The translations under genes were made by a program, and so were the position numbers. A model generated the notes under the pieces. It was not told where the DNA came from. It searched no databases and saw only the letters and a program-made list of their open reading frames with translations. DNA of 64,000 bases from Kribbella kalugense (lineage in GTDB: Bacteria; Actinomycetota; Actinomycetes; Propionibacteriales; Kribbellaceae). The DNA is taken from contig NZ_SODF01000002.1 in NCBI RefSeq assembly GCF_004365875.1, positions 744,001 through 808,000 on the forward strand. Reading direction: 5' to 3'. Positions 34,209-42,812 of this stretch are shown in pieces; within the stretch, counting starts at the first letter, position 1; each line of letters opens with the position of its first letter.

Positions 34209-34926
34209 GCGCTCGCGGGATGAAGCGCGTCCCGGCAACGATCAGCTTGTAGCGGCGACTGGGGATCGAGATCGCCTTGCCGCGCATCAGGTCCTTCCAG
34301 GCCGCGTCGACCACGTCGGTCGCGTCCAGCCACATGAACGACGGGATGATCGTCTTGTCCATCCCCATCCGCTCGTGGAACTCGGTGTGCACGAACCCCG
34401 GGCAGAACGCCATCACCGCAACGCCCTTGGAGTGCAGCTCGACCGCAAGCCCGGCGGAGAAGCTCGTCACCCAGGCCTTGTGCGCGCTGTAGCTTCCCCG
34501 CTGCAGGAACCCGGCCACCGACGACACGTTGATCACCGCGCCCGACCCCCGCTCGATCATCGGAAGTACGGCGGCATGCGTAAGCCGCAGTACCACTCGG
34601 ACGAGCAGGTCGAGCTGCTTCTCCTCGACCTCGATCGGGTTCGCCCAGAACGGCTTCTTCTGACCGAAGCCGGCGTTGTTCACCAGCACCTCGATCGGGC
34701 CGGTCCGGAACCGCTCCTCGACCCGGGCCAGATCATCGGAGTCGGTCAGGTCGGCGGCGAGTACCTCGCACTCGACACCGTGCAGCCGGGTGATCTCGGC
34801 GGCGACCTCCTTGAGGCGCGCCTCGTCCCGCGACACCAGCACGAGGTCGTACCCCTCCAGCGCCAGCTTGTCCGCGAACGCGCGGCCGATCCCGGTCGCC
34901 GGTCCGGTGACGAGCGCAGTCGGCAT
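34159..34926 (-). CDS. Short-chain dehydrogenase/reductase
   Basis: The 255-residue protein is a classical SDR: TGPATGIGRAFADKLA (cofactor motif, residues 7-14), NNAGFG, VINVSSVAGF with the catalytic Ser, and YSAHKAWV with the Tyr-x-x-x-Lys pair. The Arg in LVSRDEARL after the second strand suggests NADP preference. Substrate is unknown. GGGAGG and GGAGA lie upstream of the ATG. The C-terminal 17 codons overlap the TetR gene on the other strand. Confidence 0.9.
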   Translation of the reverse strand: MPTALVTGPATGIGRAFADKLALEGYDLVLVSRDEARLKEVAAEITRLHGVECEVLAADLTDSDDLARVEERFRTGPIEVLVNNAGFGQKKPFWANPIEVEEKQLDLLVRVVLRLTHAAVLPMIERGSGAVINVSSVAGFLQRGSYSAHKAWVTSFSAGLAVELHSKGVAVMAFCPGFVHTEFHERMGMDKTIIPSFMWLDATDVVDAAWKDLMRGKAISIPSRRYKLIVAGTRFIPRALIARVSTVGLDGRRRA

Positions 34927-34970
34927 GTTCTCCGTCCTCCCGTAGGTACTACCGTCCTCAGTCTGTCACC

Positions 34971-34976
34971 TACCCT
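34971..34976 (+). promoter_or_regulatory. -10 element of a probable leaderless promoter
   Basis: TACCCT, six bases (GGTCGA), then the GTG at 34983. Confidence 0.55.
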
Positions 34977-34982
34977 GGTCGA

Positions 34983-35624
34983 GTGCTGGCGGACATCGAC
35001 ACCTGGGTTCTCGATCTGGACAACACCCTCTACCCCGCCCGCTCCGCGCTGGCCGAGCAGCTCACGCACGGCATCCTGTCGACGATCGCGCAGTACTACG
35101 AGACCGACCTCGCCGGCGCCCGTCGAATCCAGTCCGAGCTGGTGGCCGAGTACGGCACCTCGCTGCGCGGCGCGATGGTGACCGGGACCATCGACCCGCA
35201 CGAATTCCTCGACTTCGAGCGCCGCATCGACTACTCGGTGATCGGCCCGGATCCGCTCCTCGCGACCGCACTCGACGCACTCCCCGGCCGCCGGTACGTC
35301 TACACGAACGGCTCGGCGTACCACGCCGACCAGGCACTCAGCCGGCTCGGACTGACCGACTGCATCGACGGCGTCTTCGACATTCTGGCCGGCGAGCTGA
35401 TCCCGAAGCCGTACGCCGAGAGCCTCGACGCGTTCCTCCAGTTGTACGACGTCGATCCCGCCCGGGCCGCGATGTTCGACGACCTCGAGGTCAACCTCGC
35501 GCTGCCGCACGAACGCGGGATGACCACGGTCTGGGTGACCGACGGGACGCCGTACGAACAGGTAGCCGAACGGCGATGGCGGACGGCTGACGTCCGGACC
35601 TTCCTGGCGACCCTTGACGTCTGA
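34983..35624 (+). CDS. HAD superfamily pyrimidine 5'-nucleotidase-like hydrolase
   Basis: The 213-residue protein has all four HAD motifs: WVLDLDNTLYPA (nucleophile Asp in motif I), YVYTNGS (motif II), the Lys in GELIPKPYAESLDAF (motif III) and AAMFDDLEVNLALPHERGM (motif IV, quoted in part as MFDDLEVN). DLDNTLYP and the cap layout match the pyrimidine 5'-nucleotidase (SSM1/YjjG-like) subgroup, which dephosphorylates UMP and CMP or related nucleotides. The GTG start lies six bases after a TACCCT -10 element, so the mRNA is probably leaderless. Confidence 0.88.
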   Translation: MLADIDTWVLDLDNTLYPARSALAEQLTHGILSTIAQYYETDLAGARRIQSELVAEYGTSLRGAMVTGTIDPHEFLDFERRIDYSVIGPDPLLATALDALPGRRYVYTNGSAYHADQALSRLGLTDCIDGVFDILAGELIPKPYAESLDAFLQLYDVDPARAAMFDDLEVNLALPHERGMTTVWVTDGTPYEQVAERRWRTADVRTFLATLDV

Positions 35625-35718
35625 TGAATCGCGCAGCAGCGCTGGCACTGTAGGCGGGACGGTGTCGGACGTGACCTGGAGTGGTCTGAGGACTTACTCT
35701 TCGGGGAGGAGGTGACGA

Positions 35719-36417
35719 ATGGCTGCTACGGACAAGGCGCTGGCCGGTCTGCGTCAGATGATCGCGTCCGGCGAGCTCGGACCGAGGGCGAAGTTCCCGC
35801 CGGAGCCCGAGCTGTGCGAGCACCTGGGGGTGTCGCGCAGCTCGTTGCGCGAGGCGGTCCGGTCGCTGGCCGCGCTCGGCGTGATCGAGTCCCGGCACGG
35901 GTCCGGTACGTACGTCTCGGCGCTTGAACCGGCCGCGATCATCAGCCGGTTCTCGCTGTCGGTCGAGCTGATCCCGCTCGAAGGGCTGCTGGAACTACTC
36001 GAGGTACGCCGGGTGCTCGAGTCGCACGCGACCGCCGCCGCGGCCGCTCGTCAGGACCCGGAGCTCGCGGCCCAGCTGAGCGCGATCCTCGACCGGCTCG
36101 AGTCGACCACCGACGCGACCGAGATCCAGCAGCTCGATGCCGAGTTCCACGGCGCGATCTGCACGGCCGGCGGCAACTCGACGGTCACCGCGCTCACCGA
36201 CGTGATTCGCGGCCGCGGCGGCCACTACCGGATCTTCGAGCCCGGCGCCGACTTCGACGCGATCAAGCAGACCAGCGACCGTGGCCACCGCGCGATCCTC
36301 TCCGCGATCACCAGCCGCGACCCCGCGGCCGCAGCCACCGCAGCCTCCGCCCACATCGCCCAAACCGAACTCTGGCTCCGAGCCCTCCGCCCGGTCCCCC
36401 AACCCGCCCTGCCATGA
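35719..36417 (+). CDS. GntR family regulator, FadR (FCD) subfamily
   Basis: The 232-residue protein has the GntR winged helix (FPPEPELCEHLGVSRSSLREA, residues about 26-46; ESRHGSGTYV) and an all-helical FCD domain with the metal-ligand pattern (LDAEFHGAI, RGHRAILSAI, ASAHIAQTE), as in FadR-type regulators of sugar-acid and carboxylate metabolism. GGGAGGAGG precedes the ATG. Its stop overlaps the following GNAT gene by four bases. No obvious catabolic target is adjacent. Confidence 0.9.
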   Translation: MAATDKALAGLRQMIASGELGPRAKFPPEPELCEHLGVSRSSLREAVRSLAALGVIESRHGSGTYVSALEPAAIISRFSLSVELIPLEGLLELLEVRRVLESHATAAAAARQDPELAAQLSAILDRLESTTDATEIQQLDAEFHGAICTAGGNSTVTALTDVIRGRGGHYRIFEPGADFDAIKQTSDRGHRAILSAITSRDPAAAATAASAHIAQTELWLRALRPVPQPALP

Positions 36418-36842
36418 CCTGGAACCTGCGCCCCGCCACACCAACCGACCTAGAGGACCTCGTCGAGCTCCGCGCTGTCGTCATGCGCCCAGACCTCGAA
36501 CGTCTCGGCCGGTACGACGCACATCGGGTCCGGCAACGTCTGCGGGACTCGTTCGTCCCCGAGCACACCCGGATCATCGAGGTCGGCGGCGAGCTCGCCG
36601 GTTCGATCACCGTCCGGCCGGCCGACGACAAGCGATGGCTGGAGCACTTCTACCTCGCCCCGCATCACCAGGGCCAGGGCCTCGGCTCCGCAGTACTGCG
36701 CTCCGTCCTGGACCAGGCCGACGCGCCCGTCTGGCTGAACGTCCTCCAGGGCAGCCCAGCGCGCAAGCTGTACGAACGCCACGGCTTCGTCGTGGACAGC
36801 GAGGACCCGATCGACGTCTTCATGGTCCGGAAATTTCTCTGA
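36414..36842 (+). CDS. GNAT family N-acetyltransferase
   Basis: The 142-residue protein has the GNAT core: WNLRPATPTDLEDL at the start, FYLAPHHQGQGLGSAVLRSVL carrying the acetyl-CoA loop (QGQGLG), and VLQGSPARKLYERHGFVV near the C-terminus. The substrate is unknown. The ATG overlaps the stop of the FadR-type regulator by four bases (ATGA), so the two are translationally coupled; the regulator might respond to the acetylated or free substrate. Confidence 0.85.
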   Translation: MTWNLRPATPTDLEDLVELRAVVMRPDLERLGRYDAHRVRQRLRDSFVPEHTRIIEVGGELAGSITVRPADDKRWLEHFYLAPHHQGQGLGSAVLRSVLDQADAPVWLNVLQGSPARKLYERHGFVVDSEDPIDVFMVRKFL

Positions 36843-36914
36843 GCTGTCGAGATCTTGCGCGACGATCGTCGTGTGCATAACCTCCAGACAATTCGTCCGG
36901 GAGGGGATCCGCCG

Positions 36915-38867
36915 ATGTCTCGTACGCACTTGCTTGCGGTCGGCCTGACGACAGCACTCGTCGGTGCTCTGCTCACTTCTCAACCAGCCTCCGCACATCC
37001 AGCGCCGCAGATCACCCGGGCCGGGCTCAACCCCGCGCTCGTGACCGGCCGCGGCGCCGACGTACCGTTCGTCGAACAGGAGGCGGAGAACGCCGCCTTC
37101 ACCGGCGAGAAGATCGGCCCGGGGCGTGACGCCTACACGTTGCCGGCAGAGGCCTCCGGGCGGACCGCCGTACGCCTGCAGCCCAAGCAGTACGTCGAGT
37201 TCACGCTCACCCGACCGGCCAACGCGCTGACGTTGCGGTACAGCATCCCGGACGCGCCGGGCGGCGGCGGAATCACCGCGCCGCTGGACGTTTCGGTCAA
37301 CGGGAAGCACAAGCGGACGATGACGCTGACGTCGCAGTACGCCTGGCTGTACGGGATGTATCCGTTCTCCAACGACCCGAACGTCGACCCGATCCCGGGC
37401 TGGTGGAAGCCCGAACCGGACCCGGTCGCCAAGCCGTTCCGGCCGAACCACTTCTACGACGAGCAGCGCGTGATGCTGGACCGGACGTACCAGGCCGGCG
37501 ATCGCGTCCGGTTCGCCGTACCGCGGACAACTGCGGCGGCGTGGACTGTGCTCGACGTCGCGGACTTCGAGCTCGTGAAGGCGCCGTTGAAGCAGCCGTC
37601 GAGGTCGCTCGATGTCCGGCTGTTCGGTGCGGACCCGACCGGACGGCGTGACGCTGCGCCCGCGATCGAGCGCACGATCGCTGCAGCTCAACGGATCGGT
37701 TGGTCGGTGTTCATCCCGGCCGGCACCTTCCAGGTCAACCGGCACATCGTCGTCGACAAGGTCACGATCCGCGGCGCCGGCAACTGGTGGACGATCATCA
37801 AAGGCAAGGTCCTCCCGCTCGCCCAGCCCGCGCCGGACCAGTCGGTGCACAGCGCGCCCGGGTTCTACGGCAAGTACGCCGCCGATGGTGGGAGTACCGG
37901 CGTACACCTGTCAGACTTCGCGATCGAGAGTGATGTCCGGGAGCGGATCGACACCGACCAGGTGAACGGTATCGGCGGTGCGATCGGCGGCGGCTCGACG
38001 ATCGAGAACCTGTACCTGCATCACACCAAGGTCGGCATCTGGCTCGACGGCCCGATGAACGGTCTACTGATCCGCAACAACGTCATCACCGACGCGGTTG
38101 CCGACGGCATCAACCTGCACCTTGGTGTGTCCAACGTTCGTGCGACCAACAATTTCGTCCGCAACAGCGGCGACGACGGCCTGGCGATGTGGTCGGAGTC
38201 GAACACTTCCGGTCTGGTCAATCACGACAACGTTTACGACCACAACACTGTCCAGACCCCCGTGCTCGCGAACGACATCGCGATCTACGGCGGACGCGAC
38301 AACGCGGTCACCGACAACCTGGTCGCGGACCCGATCCGCGAGGGCAGCACGCTGCACGCGGGCTCGCGGTTCAACGCGACGCCGTTCGAAGGGACGCTGA
38401 CGTTCGCCCGGAACACCACGGTCCGCGGCGGTCCACGTGATCTCAACTGGGATATCGGCCTGGGCGCGATCTGGCTGTACGCCTTACAGTCCACGATGTC
38501 GGGGAAGATCGAGATCACCGACAGTTCGTTCCTGGACTCGACGTACAACGCGATGATGTTCGTCGTCGACTGGCCGGTGAAGGACGACTACGGGATCACC
38601 AACGTTGCCGTCCGCAACATCAAGGTCGACGGCACCGGGACGAACGTGGTGAACGCCCGGGTCGGTGGCGGGGCGACGTTCGAGAACGTCGACGCTCGGA
38701 ACGTCGGTGCGCCGTTCGTCAACAACTGCGGCACGTTCCACTTCACCGGGACACCGGAGTTCGAGTTCCGGGACCTGGGCGGCAACGACGGCGGCTGGAC
38801 CGGCGCGACGTGGTGCGAGGACCGCCCCGCCGTCGTACCGCCCCCGCCGCCGTCACCCTGGAACTAG
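36915..38867 (+). CDS. Secreted GH87-like beta-helix glycoside hydrolase
   Basis: About 650 residues with a signal peptide (SRTHLLAVGLTTALVGALL, cleavage after QPASAH). Residues about 50-210 form a beta-sandwich like a carbohydrate-binding module. The catalytic part begins LFGADPTGRRDAAPAIERT and continues VTIRGAGNWWTIIKG, LSDFAIESDVRERIDTDQVNGIGG in parts, GIWLDGPMNGLLIRNN, NSGDDGLAMWSE and ANDIAIYGGRDN: the right-handed beta-helix of GH87 alpha-1,3-glucanases/mycodextranases, with the conserved Asp pairs present. It should cut alpha-1,3-glucan outside the cell. GGAGGGG precedes the ATG at 36915. The tail is Pro-rich (PPPPPSPWN). Confidence 0.85.
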   Translation: MSRTHLLAVGLTTALVGALLTSQPASAHPAPQITRAGLNPALVTGRGADVPFVEQEAENAAFTGEKIGPGRDAYTLPAEASGRTAVRLQPKQYVEFTLTRPANALTLRYSIPDAPGGGGITAPLDVSVNGKHKRTMTLTSQYAWLYGMYPFSNDPNVDPIPGWWKPEPDPVAKPFRPNHFYDEQRVMLDRTYQAGDRVRFAVPRTTAAAWTVLDVADFELVKAPLKQPSRSLDVRLFGADPTGRRDAAPAIERTIAAAQRIGWSVFIPAGTFQVNRHIVVDKVTIRGAGNWWTIIKGKVLPLAQPAPDQSVHSAPGFYGKYAADGGSTGVHLSDFAIESDVRERIDTDQVNGIGGAIGGGSTIENLYLHHTKVGIWLDGPMNGLLIRNNVITDAVADGINLHLGVSNVRATNNFVRNSGDDGLAMWSESNTSGLVNHDNVYDHNTVQTPVLANDIAIYGGRDNAVTDNLVADPIREGSTLHAGSRFNATPFEGTLTFARNTTVRGGPRDLNWDIGLGAIWLYALQSTMSGKIEITDSSFLDSTYNAMMFVVDWPVKDDYGITNVAVRNIKVDGTGTNVVNARVGGGATFENVDARNVGAPFVNNCGTFHFTGTPEFEFRDLGGNDGGWTGATWCEDRPAVVPPPPPSPWN

Positions 38868-38890
38868 GCGCCGTCGCCCTGGAACTAGGC
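38849..38890 (+). repeat. Tandem 21-bp duplication spanning the stop codon
   Basis: The 21 bases at 38849-38869, which include the last codons (CCCTGGAAC) and TAG stop of the GH87-like gene, are repeated at 38870-38890 with one difference. The second copy is not translated. It adjoins the inverted-repeat element at 38891. Confidence 0.8.
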
Positions 38891-38978
38891 GAACCGCCAG
38901 CCCATCACAATCACCCGATCTCGGCCGGTTCCTGCTTGGCGGCCTGCAGATTCGGCGATTGTGATGGCGTGGCGGTCC
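38891..38978. repeat. 89-bp-family inverted-repeat element, copy A
   Basis: The left arm GAACCGCCAGCCCATCACAAT and right arm ending ATTGTGATGGCGTGGCGG face each other with 46 bases between CACAAT and ATTGTG. The same arms occur at 58850-58938 and 59830-59918 with 47-base centres. The stop codon of the MFS gene (38911-38913) is in the left arm, and its last 22 or so codons are encoded by this element. Confidence 0.7.
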
Positions 38979-40464
38979 GGAACGCCCACACCAGCACGAT
39001 CGCCCCGACCAGCACGATGCCCCCGGCGACCAACGCGGCGATGTGCATCGCGTGAACGAAGGCGTCGTTCGCGGTCTTCACCAGGTCGGGGCGGCCGAGG
39101 GTGCTCGCCACGTGTCGGGTCGCCTCGGCGGATTCGCCGGCGCCAGCCGGTAGACCGGTCAGCGAGGACGCGATCCGGTGCTGGTACGTCGACGAGACGA
39201 CCGTACCGAGGATGGCGACACCGAGAACGCTGCCGACCTGGCGTAAGGCGTTGTTGACCGCCGAGCCGGCACCCATCCGATCCAGCGGAAGGGCTGCCAT
39301 CACGGCCGCCGTGGTGGGTGCGGTGGTCATACCGATGGCCAGACCAACGAACTCACCGACTACGCCGATCCAGAACAGCGGGGTGTCTACGTCGTACAAC
39401 AGATTGAGCCCGAAGCACGCGGCGAGCGTGAAGACCGCCGTACCCGAGACCCTGGCGACGCCGAACCGGGCTGCCAGTCGGGCGCCCAACTGTGAGCCGA
39501 TGATGACACCGGTTGCGGCAGGCAACGACATCAGGCCGGCGTGCAGGGCGCTCATCCCGCGAGCGCCCTGCAGGTAGAAGGCGAGGTAGAAGCTCTGGCC
39601 AGTCAGCGTGAGGAAGACGACCGCCAAGGTGAAGTTGCCGGCCGCGAAACGGCGGTTCTTGAACAGGCGCGGGTCGAAGCTCGGCTGGTGTTCGCGCCAC
39701 TCGGAGTAGACGAACCCGGCCAGCAGGACGAGACCGGCGATGATGCTGCCCCAGACCTGCCAGCGGTTCCAGCCACCTTGGTGGCCGCCTTCGATCAGCC
39801 CGTACGACAGACCGAGCAGACCGAGGGTGGACAGGCTGAGGCCGAGTGGGTCGAGACGGCGGCGCTGCGGGCTACGCGGATTCGGGAGGACGAGGGCGGC
39901 GCCGATCAGGCCGAACGCGACCAGCGGCAGGTTGATGGTGAAGACCGAGCCCCACCAGAAGTGGTCGATCAGCAGGCCGCCGAGCACGGGGCCGACGGCG
40001 ACACCGACTCCCGCCGACGAACCCCAGACCGCGATCGCGGCGGCCCGCCGCTCCGGCGGGAAGGTCCAGCCGATGATCGCCATCGACGGCGGCATGATCA
40101 GCGCGCCACCGAGGCCCATGGTCGCGCGGGCCAGGATGAGCGCGGACGGTCCGGTCGCCCAGGCAGCCCACGCCGACGAGGCGCCGAAGATCAGCAGGCC
40201 GAGCATGAGTATGGTCCGGTGGCCGTAGCGGTCACCGAGCGCACCGGCCAGGAACAGCGCGGTGGCGAACAGCAGCGAATAGATGCCGACGGCCCACTGC
40301 AGCTGGCCGGGCGTGGCGCCGAGCCCGTTGACCGGGTCGGCGAGGCGTTCGAGAGCGATACCGAGGACGGTTGAGTCGATCCAGATCAGGACGGCCGAGA
40401 CGACCAGGATCAGCAGAATGCGGCGTTGCCGGGTTGGGCTTACTTGGGGGTCGATCGCAGACAC
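38911..40464 (-). CDS. MFS drug transporter, DHA2 (EmrB/QacA) family
   Basis: About 517 residues with 14 predicted membrane helices, the DHA2 drug:proton antiporter layout. Motif A appears as GDRYGHRTILM after helix 2 (GALGDRYGHR) and motif C-like GPVLGGLLIDHFWWG after helix 5. It should export toxic compounds. The GTG at 40464 is chosen because AGGAGA lies five bases upstream; the frame open to 40578 is not needed. It is divergent from a MarR gene with palindromic operators between, so it is probably repressed by MarR. Its C-terminus (about SPNLQAAKQEPAEIG) is encoded inside repeat copy A. Confidence 0.9.
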   Translation of the reverse strand: MSAIDPQVSPTRQRRILLILVVSAVLIWIDSTVLGIALERLADPVNGLGATPGQLQWAVGIYSLLFATALFLAGALGDRYGHRTILMLGLLIFGASSAWAAWATGPSALILARATMGLGGALIMPPSMAIIGWTFPPERRAAAIAVWGSSAGVGVAVGPVLGGLLIDHFWWGSVFTINLPLVAFGLIGAALVLPNPRSPQRRRLDPLGLSLSTLGLLGLSYGLIEGGHQGGWNRWQVWGSIIAGLVLLAGFVYSEWREHQPSFDPRLFKNRRFAAGNFTLAVVFLTLTGQSFYLAFYLQGARGMSALHAGLMSLPAATGVIIGSQLGARLAARFGVARVSGTAVFTLAACFGLNLLYDVDTPLFWIGVVGEFVGLAIGMTTAPTTAAVMAALPLDRMGAGSAVNNALRQVGSVLGVAILGTVVSSTYQHRIASSLTGLPAGAGESAEATRHVASTLGRPDLVKTANDAFVHAMHIAALVAGGIVLVGAIVLVWAFRTATPSQSPNLQAAKQEPAEIG

Positions 40465-40477
40465 GAAGTCTCCTATG

Positions 40478-40533
40478 ATTGACAGGACCCTGACGAGGTT
40501 TACATCGTCCTCGATTGACAGGAACCTGTCAAT
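40478..40533. promoter_or_regulatory. MarR operators between MFS and MarR genes
   Basis: ATTGACAGG-AA-CCTGTCAAT (40514-40533) is a perfect 20-bp palindrome. A second, partly degraded copy starts with the same ATTGACAGG at 40478-40486. The TTGACA within them could also serve as a -35 element, so a bound repressor would block the promoter. Confidence 0.7.
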
Positions 40534-40576
40534 CTCCTTTTTCGTGTCTCTTCGCAGGCCGGGCAGAATGGGCAGC

Positions 40577-41008
40577 ATGGACCCCTACCAGGACGACGGC
40601 TGTGTGACGTTCCTTGTCCGGCACGCCTGGCTGAGCATGCGTTCCGTGCTCGCCGAGGCGCTCGATGAGCACGGGCTGTCGGTGCAGCAGTACGGCACGC
40701 TGCTGTGCGTGCGGGAGGAGCCCGGCCTGACGGTCGCCGACGTCGGGCGGGTGGTCGGTACGACGCGGCAGTCCGCGAACGAGCTGCTCACCGGGATGGA
40801 GCGGGCCGGCCTGGTCGAACGGCGGCCGAACCCGAAGGACCGCCGTACCCAGCAGATCCACCTGACCAAGGCCGGCGCGGGCAAGCTGGCCGAGGCGACG
40901 CCGGCGATCCGCAAGGTCGAGGACGAACTCGAGGCGTCGTTCAGCAAAACCGACCGGGCCACCGCGCGAGCCTGGCTTGCGCACATGGTCACGGCGATCG
41001 AAGGTTGA
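40577..41008 (+). CDS. MarR family transcriptional regulator
   Basis: The 143-residue protein (MDPYQDDGCVTFLVRHA) has the MarR winged helix: LTVADVGRVVGTTRQSANELLTGMERAGLVERRPNPKDRRTQQIHLT in parts, with the DRR wing. It is divergent from the DHA2 transporter gene and is its likely repressor. An ATG three codons upstream (40568) is an alternative start. The aminotransferase gene begins four bases after its stop, so it may be in the same transcript. Confidence 0.88.
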   Translation: MDPYQDDGCVTFLVRHAWLSMRSVLAEALDEHGLSVQQYGTLLCVREEPGLTVADVGRVVGTTRQSANELLTGMERAGLVERRPNPKDRRTQQIHLTKAGAGKLAEATPAIRKVEDELEASFSKTDRATARAWLAHMVTAIEG

Positions 41009-41011
41009 GGG

Positions 41012-42169
41012 ATGCGCGCACACGCTGAGCGGTTGGACGGTCTGGGTACGACGATCTTCGCCGAGATGTCCGCGCTCGCGGTGGCGACCGGGTCGGTCAA
41101 CCTCGGCCAGGGCTTCCCGGACCGCGACGGACCGGACTCGTTGCTGGCGGACGCGATCGCGGCGATCCGGGCGGGCGCGAACCAGTACCCACCGGCTCGC
41201 GGCGTACCCGCGCTCCGGCAGGCGATCGCCGATCACCAGAAGCGGTTCTACGACCTCACGTACGACCCGGACACGGAGGTCCTGGTCACCACCGGCGCCA
41301 CCGAGGCGATCGCGGCCGCACTGCTCGCATTCGTCGAGCCGGGTGACGAGGTGATCGCGCTCGAGCCGTACTACGACTCGTACGCCGCCGGGATCGCGTT
41401 CGCGGGCGGCCGCCGGGTCCCGGTGACGTTGCGCGCACCGTCGTACCGTCTGGACCTCGACGAGCTGCGGGCCGCGGTCACCCCGCGGACCAAGGTGCTG
41501 CTGATCAACTCGCCGCACAACCCGACCGGCACCGTCCTCACCGACGACGAGCTCCGGGGCATCTGCGCGGTCGCGATCGAGCACGACCTGGTCGTCATCA
41601 CCGACGAGGTCTACGAACACCTGGTGTACGACGGACTTGAGCACCGGCCGTTGGCGTCGTACGACGGGATGGCGGAGCGGACCGTATCGATCAGCAGTGC
41701 GGGGAAGACGTTCGCGGTCACCGGCTGGAAGATCGGCTGGGTCACCGGCTCGGCGGAGGTCGTCACGGCGGTAACCACCGCCAAGCAGTTCCTGACCTTC
41801 ACCTCGGGTGCGCCCTTCCAACCCGCGGTCGCGAATGCGCTTGCCCTAGGCAACGACTACTTCGACGCCCTGCGCGCCGATCTCCAGTCCCGCCGCGACC
41901 TGCTGTCCAACGGCCTGGCCGACCTCGGCTTCGAGGTCCACCGCCCGGCCGGCACCTACTTCGTCACCACCGACATCCGCCCCCTCGGCCACACCGACGG
42001 CATCGCCTTCTGCCGAATGCTCCCCGAACGAGCCGGCGTAGTAGCCATCCCCCACCAAGTCTTCTACGACCACCCCGACCCCGGCCGCCCCCTAGTCCGC
42101 TGGGCCTTCTGCAAACAACCCGAAGTACTCGAAGAAGCCCTCGCCCGCCTAACGAAACTCTTCCGCTGA
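41012..42169 (+). CDS. PLP-dependent aminotransferase (DapC-like)
   Basis: The 385-residue protein is a class I/II fold type I aminotransferase. Visible are NLGQGFPDRDGP, NQYPPARGVPALRQAIA, NSPHNPTG, ITDEVYEHLVYDG, the PLP lysine in SISSAGKTFAVTGWKIGW and the substrate Arg in LVRWAFCK. The pattern matches the actinobacterial N-succinyldiaminopimelate aminotransferase DapC type as well as methionine or kynurenine aminotransferases; specificity is inference. It follows the MarR gene closely. A hairpin terminator lies 80 bases after its stop. Confidence 0.88.
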   Translation: MRAHAERLDGLGTTIFAEMSALAVATGSVNLGQGFPDRDGPDSLLADAIAAIRAGANQYPPARGVPALRQAIADHQKRFYDLTYDPDTEVLVTTGATEAIAAALLAFVEPGDEVIALEPYYDSYAAGIAFAGGRRVPVTLRAPSYRLDLDELRAAVTPRTKVLLINSPHNPTGTVLTDDELRGICAVAIEHDLVVITDEVYEHLVYDGLEHRPLASYDGMAERTVSISSAGKTFAVTGWKIGWVTGSAEVVTAVTTAKQFLTFTSGAPFQPAVANALALGNDYFDALRADLQSRRDLLSNGLADLGFEVHRPAGTYFVTTDIRPLGHTDGIAFCRMLPERAGVVAIPHQVFYDHPDPGRPLVRWAFCKQPEVLEEALARLTKLFR

Positions 42170-42249
42170 CCGCAGCCAGACACCCAACAGGCAGCCCCGA
42201 AGTGTGACATACTGGCGACAGCTCGCCAGGTGCTGCTTGGAGAGAAGTG

Positions 42250-42285
42250 AAGCTGGGATTCCCACCGGATGATGGGGCCCAGCTT
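42250..42285. terminator. Hairpin terminator
   Basis: AAGCTGGG (42250-42257) pairs with CCCAGCTT (42278-42285), with an inner CCCA/TGGG pair, followed by TCGCGTTT. It lies between the convergent aminotransferase gene and the hypothetical gene at 42294. Confidence 0.65.
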
Positions 42286-42293
42286 TCGCGTTT

Positions 42294-42725
42294 CTAGCGG
42301 ACCGTCAACTGATGGACGGCAACCACATCGGACAGGGCCAGCAACCATCGCGGCTCTCCCAGATTGGCCGCCGTCACCGCGCCGGCAATCGCGTAGAACA
42401 GGTGCTCAAGGCAACACCGCCGAGCACGTTCCTGCTTCTGCCGTTGAACCGGGCTACCAACCACAACAATCGCCACGATGTCGAGACCAGCAACGGTTCC
42501 TGCGATCGCATACCTCCGCTTGGCCGATTCAGCGACCCAGTGAAGCCGCACAACCTTCCGCTCCGTGAGCGCCCGAAGTTCGTCCCTGAGGCCCTCAATT
42601 GCAGCATGGTCGGCGATGACCGCCGCGAGCGTATACGCGCCCGGCTGCCGATCGTCGCCGACCAGAACGGACTCGTCGATCCACGCACTCACGGCCAGAT
42701 CTGAGGCGGATGAATTGGACACCAC
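42294..42725 (-). CDS. Hypothetical protein, possibly truncated DUF3800-like
   Basis: About 130-143 residues. The start SAWIDES and the later LHWVAESAKRRYAIAGTV, QERARRCCLEHLFYAI resemble the opening and middle of DUF3800-type RNase H-fold proteins, but the C-terminal part expected in those proteins is missing after VTAANLGEPRWLL. Base composition is visibly poorer in GC than in neighbouring genes, which suggests recent transfer or decay. Start is uncertain (GTG at 42725, 42722 or 42692); no clear ribosome site is seen. Function unknown. Confidence 0.5.
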   Translation of the reverse strand: MVSNSSASDLAVSAWIDESVLVGDDRQPGAYTLAAVIADHAAIEGLRDELRALTERKVVRLHWVAESAKRRYAIAGTVAGLDIVAIVVVGSPVQRQKQERARRCCLEHLFYAIAGAVTAANLGEPRWLLALSDVVAVHQLTVR

Positions 42726-42812
42726 CGGATTGTGCAGGAGTTGGCGGCCGTGTGCTGGGCGCTATCCACAGGGTCGGCGGGGCAACCTGGGGCATTGCGG
42801 GGCAGATCGGGG

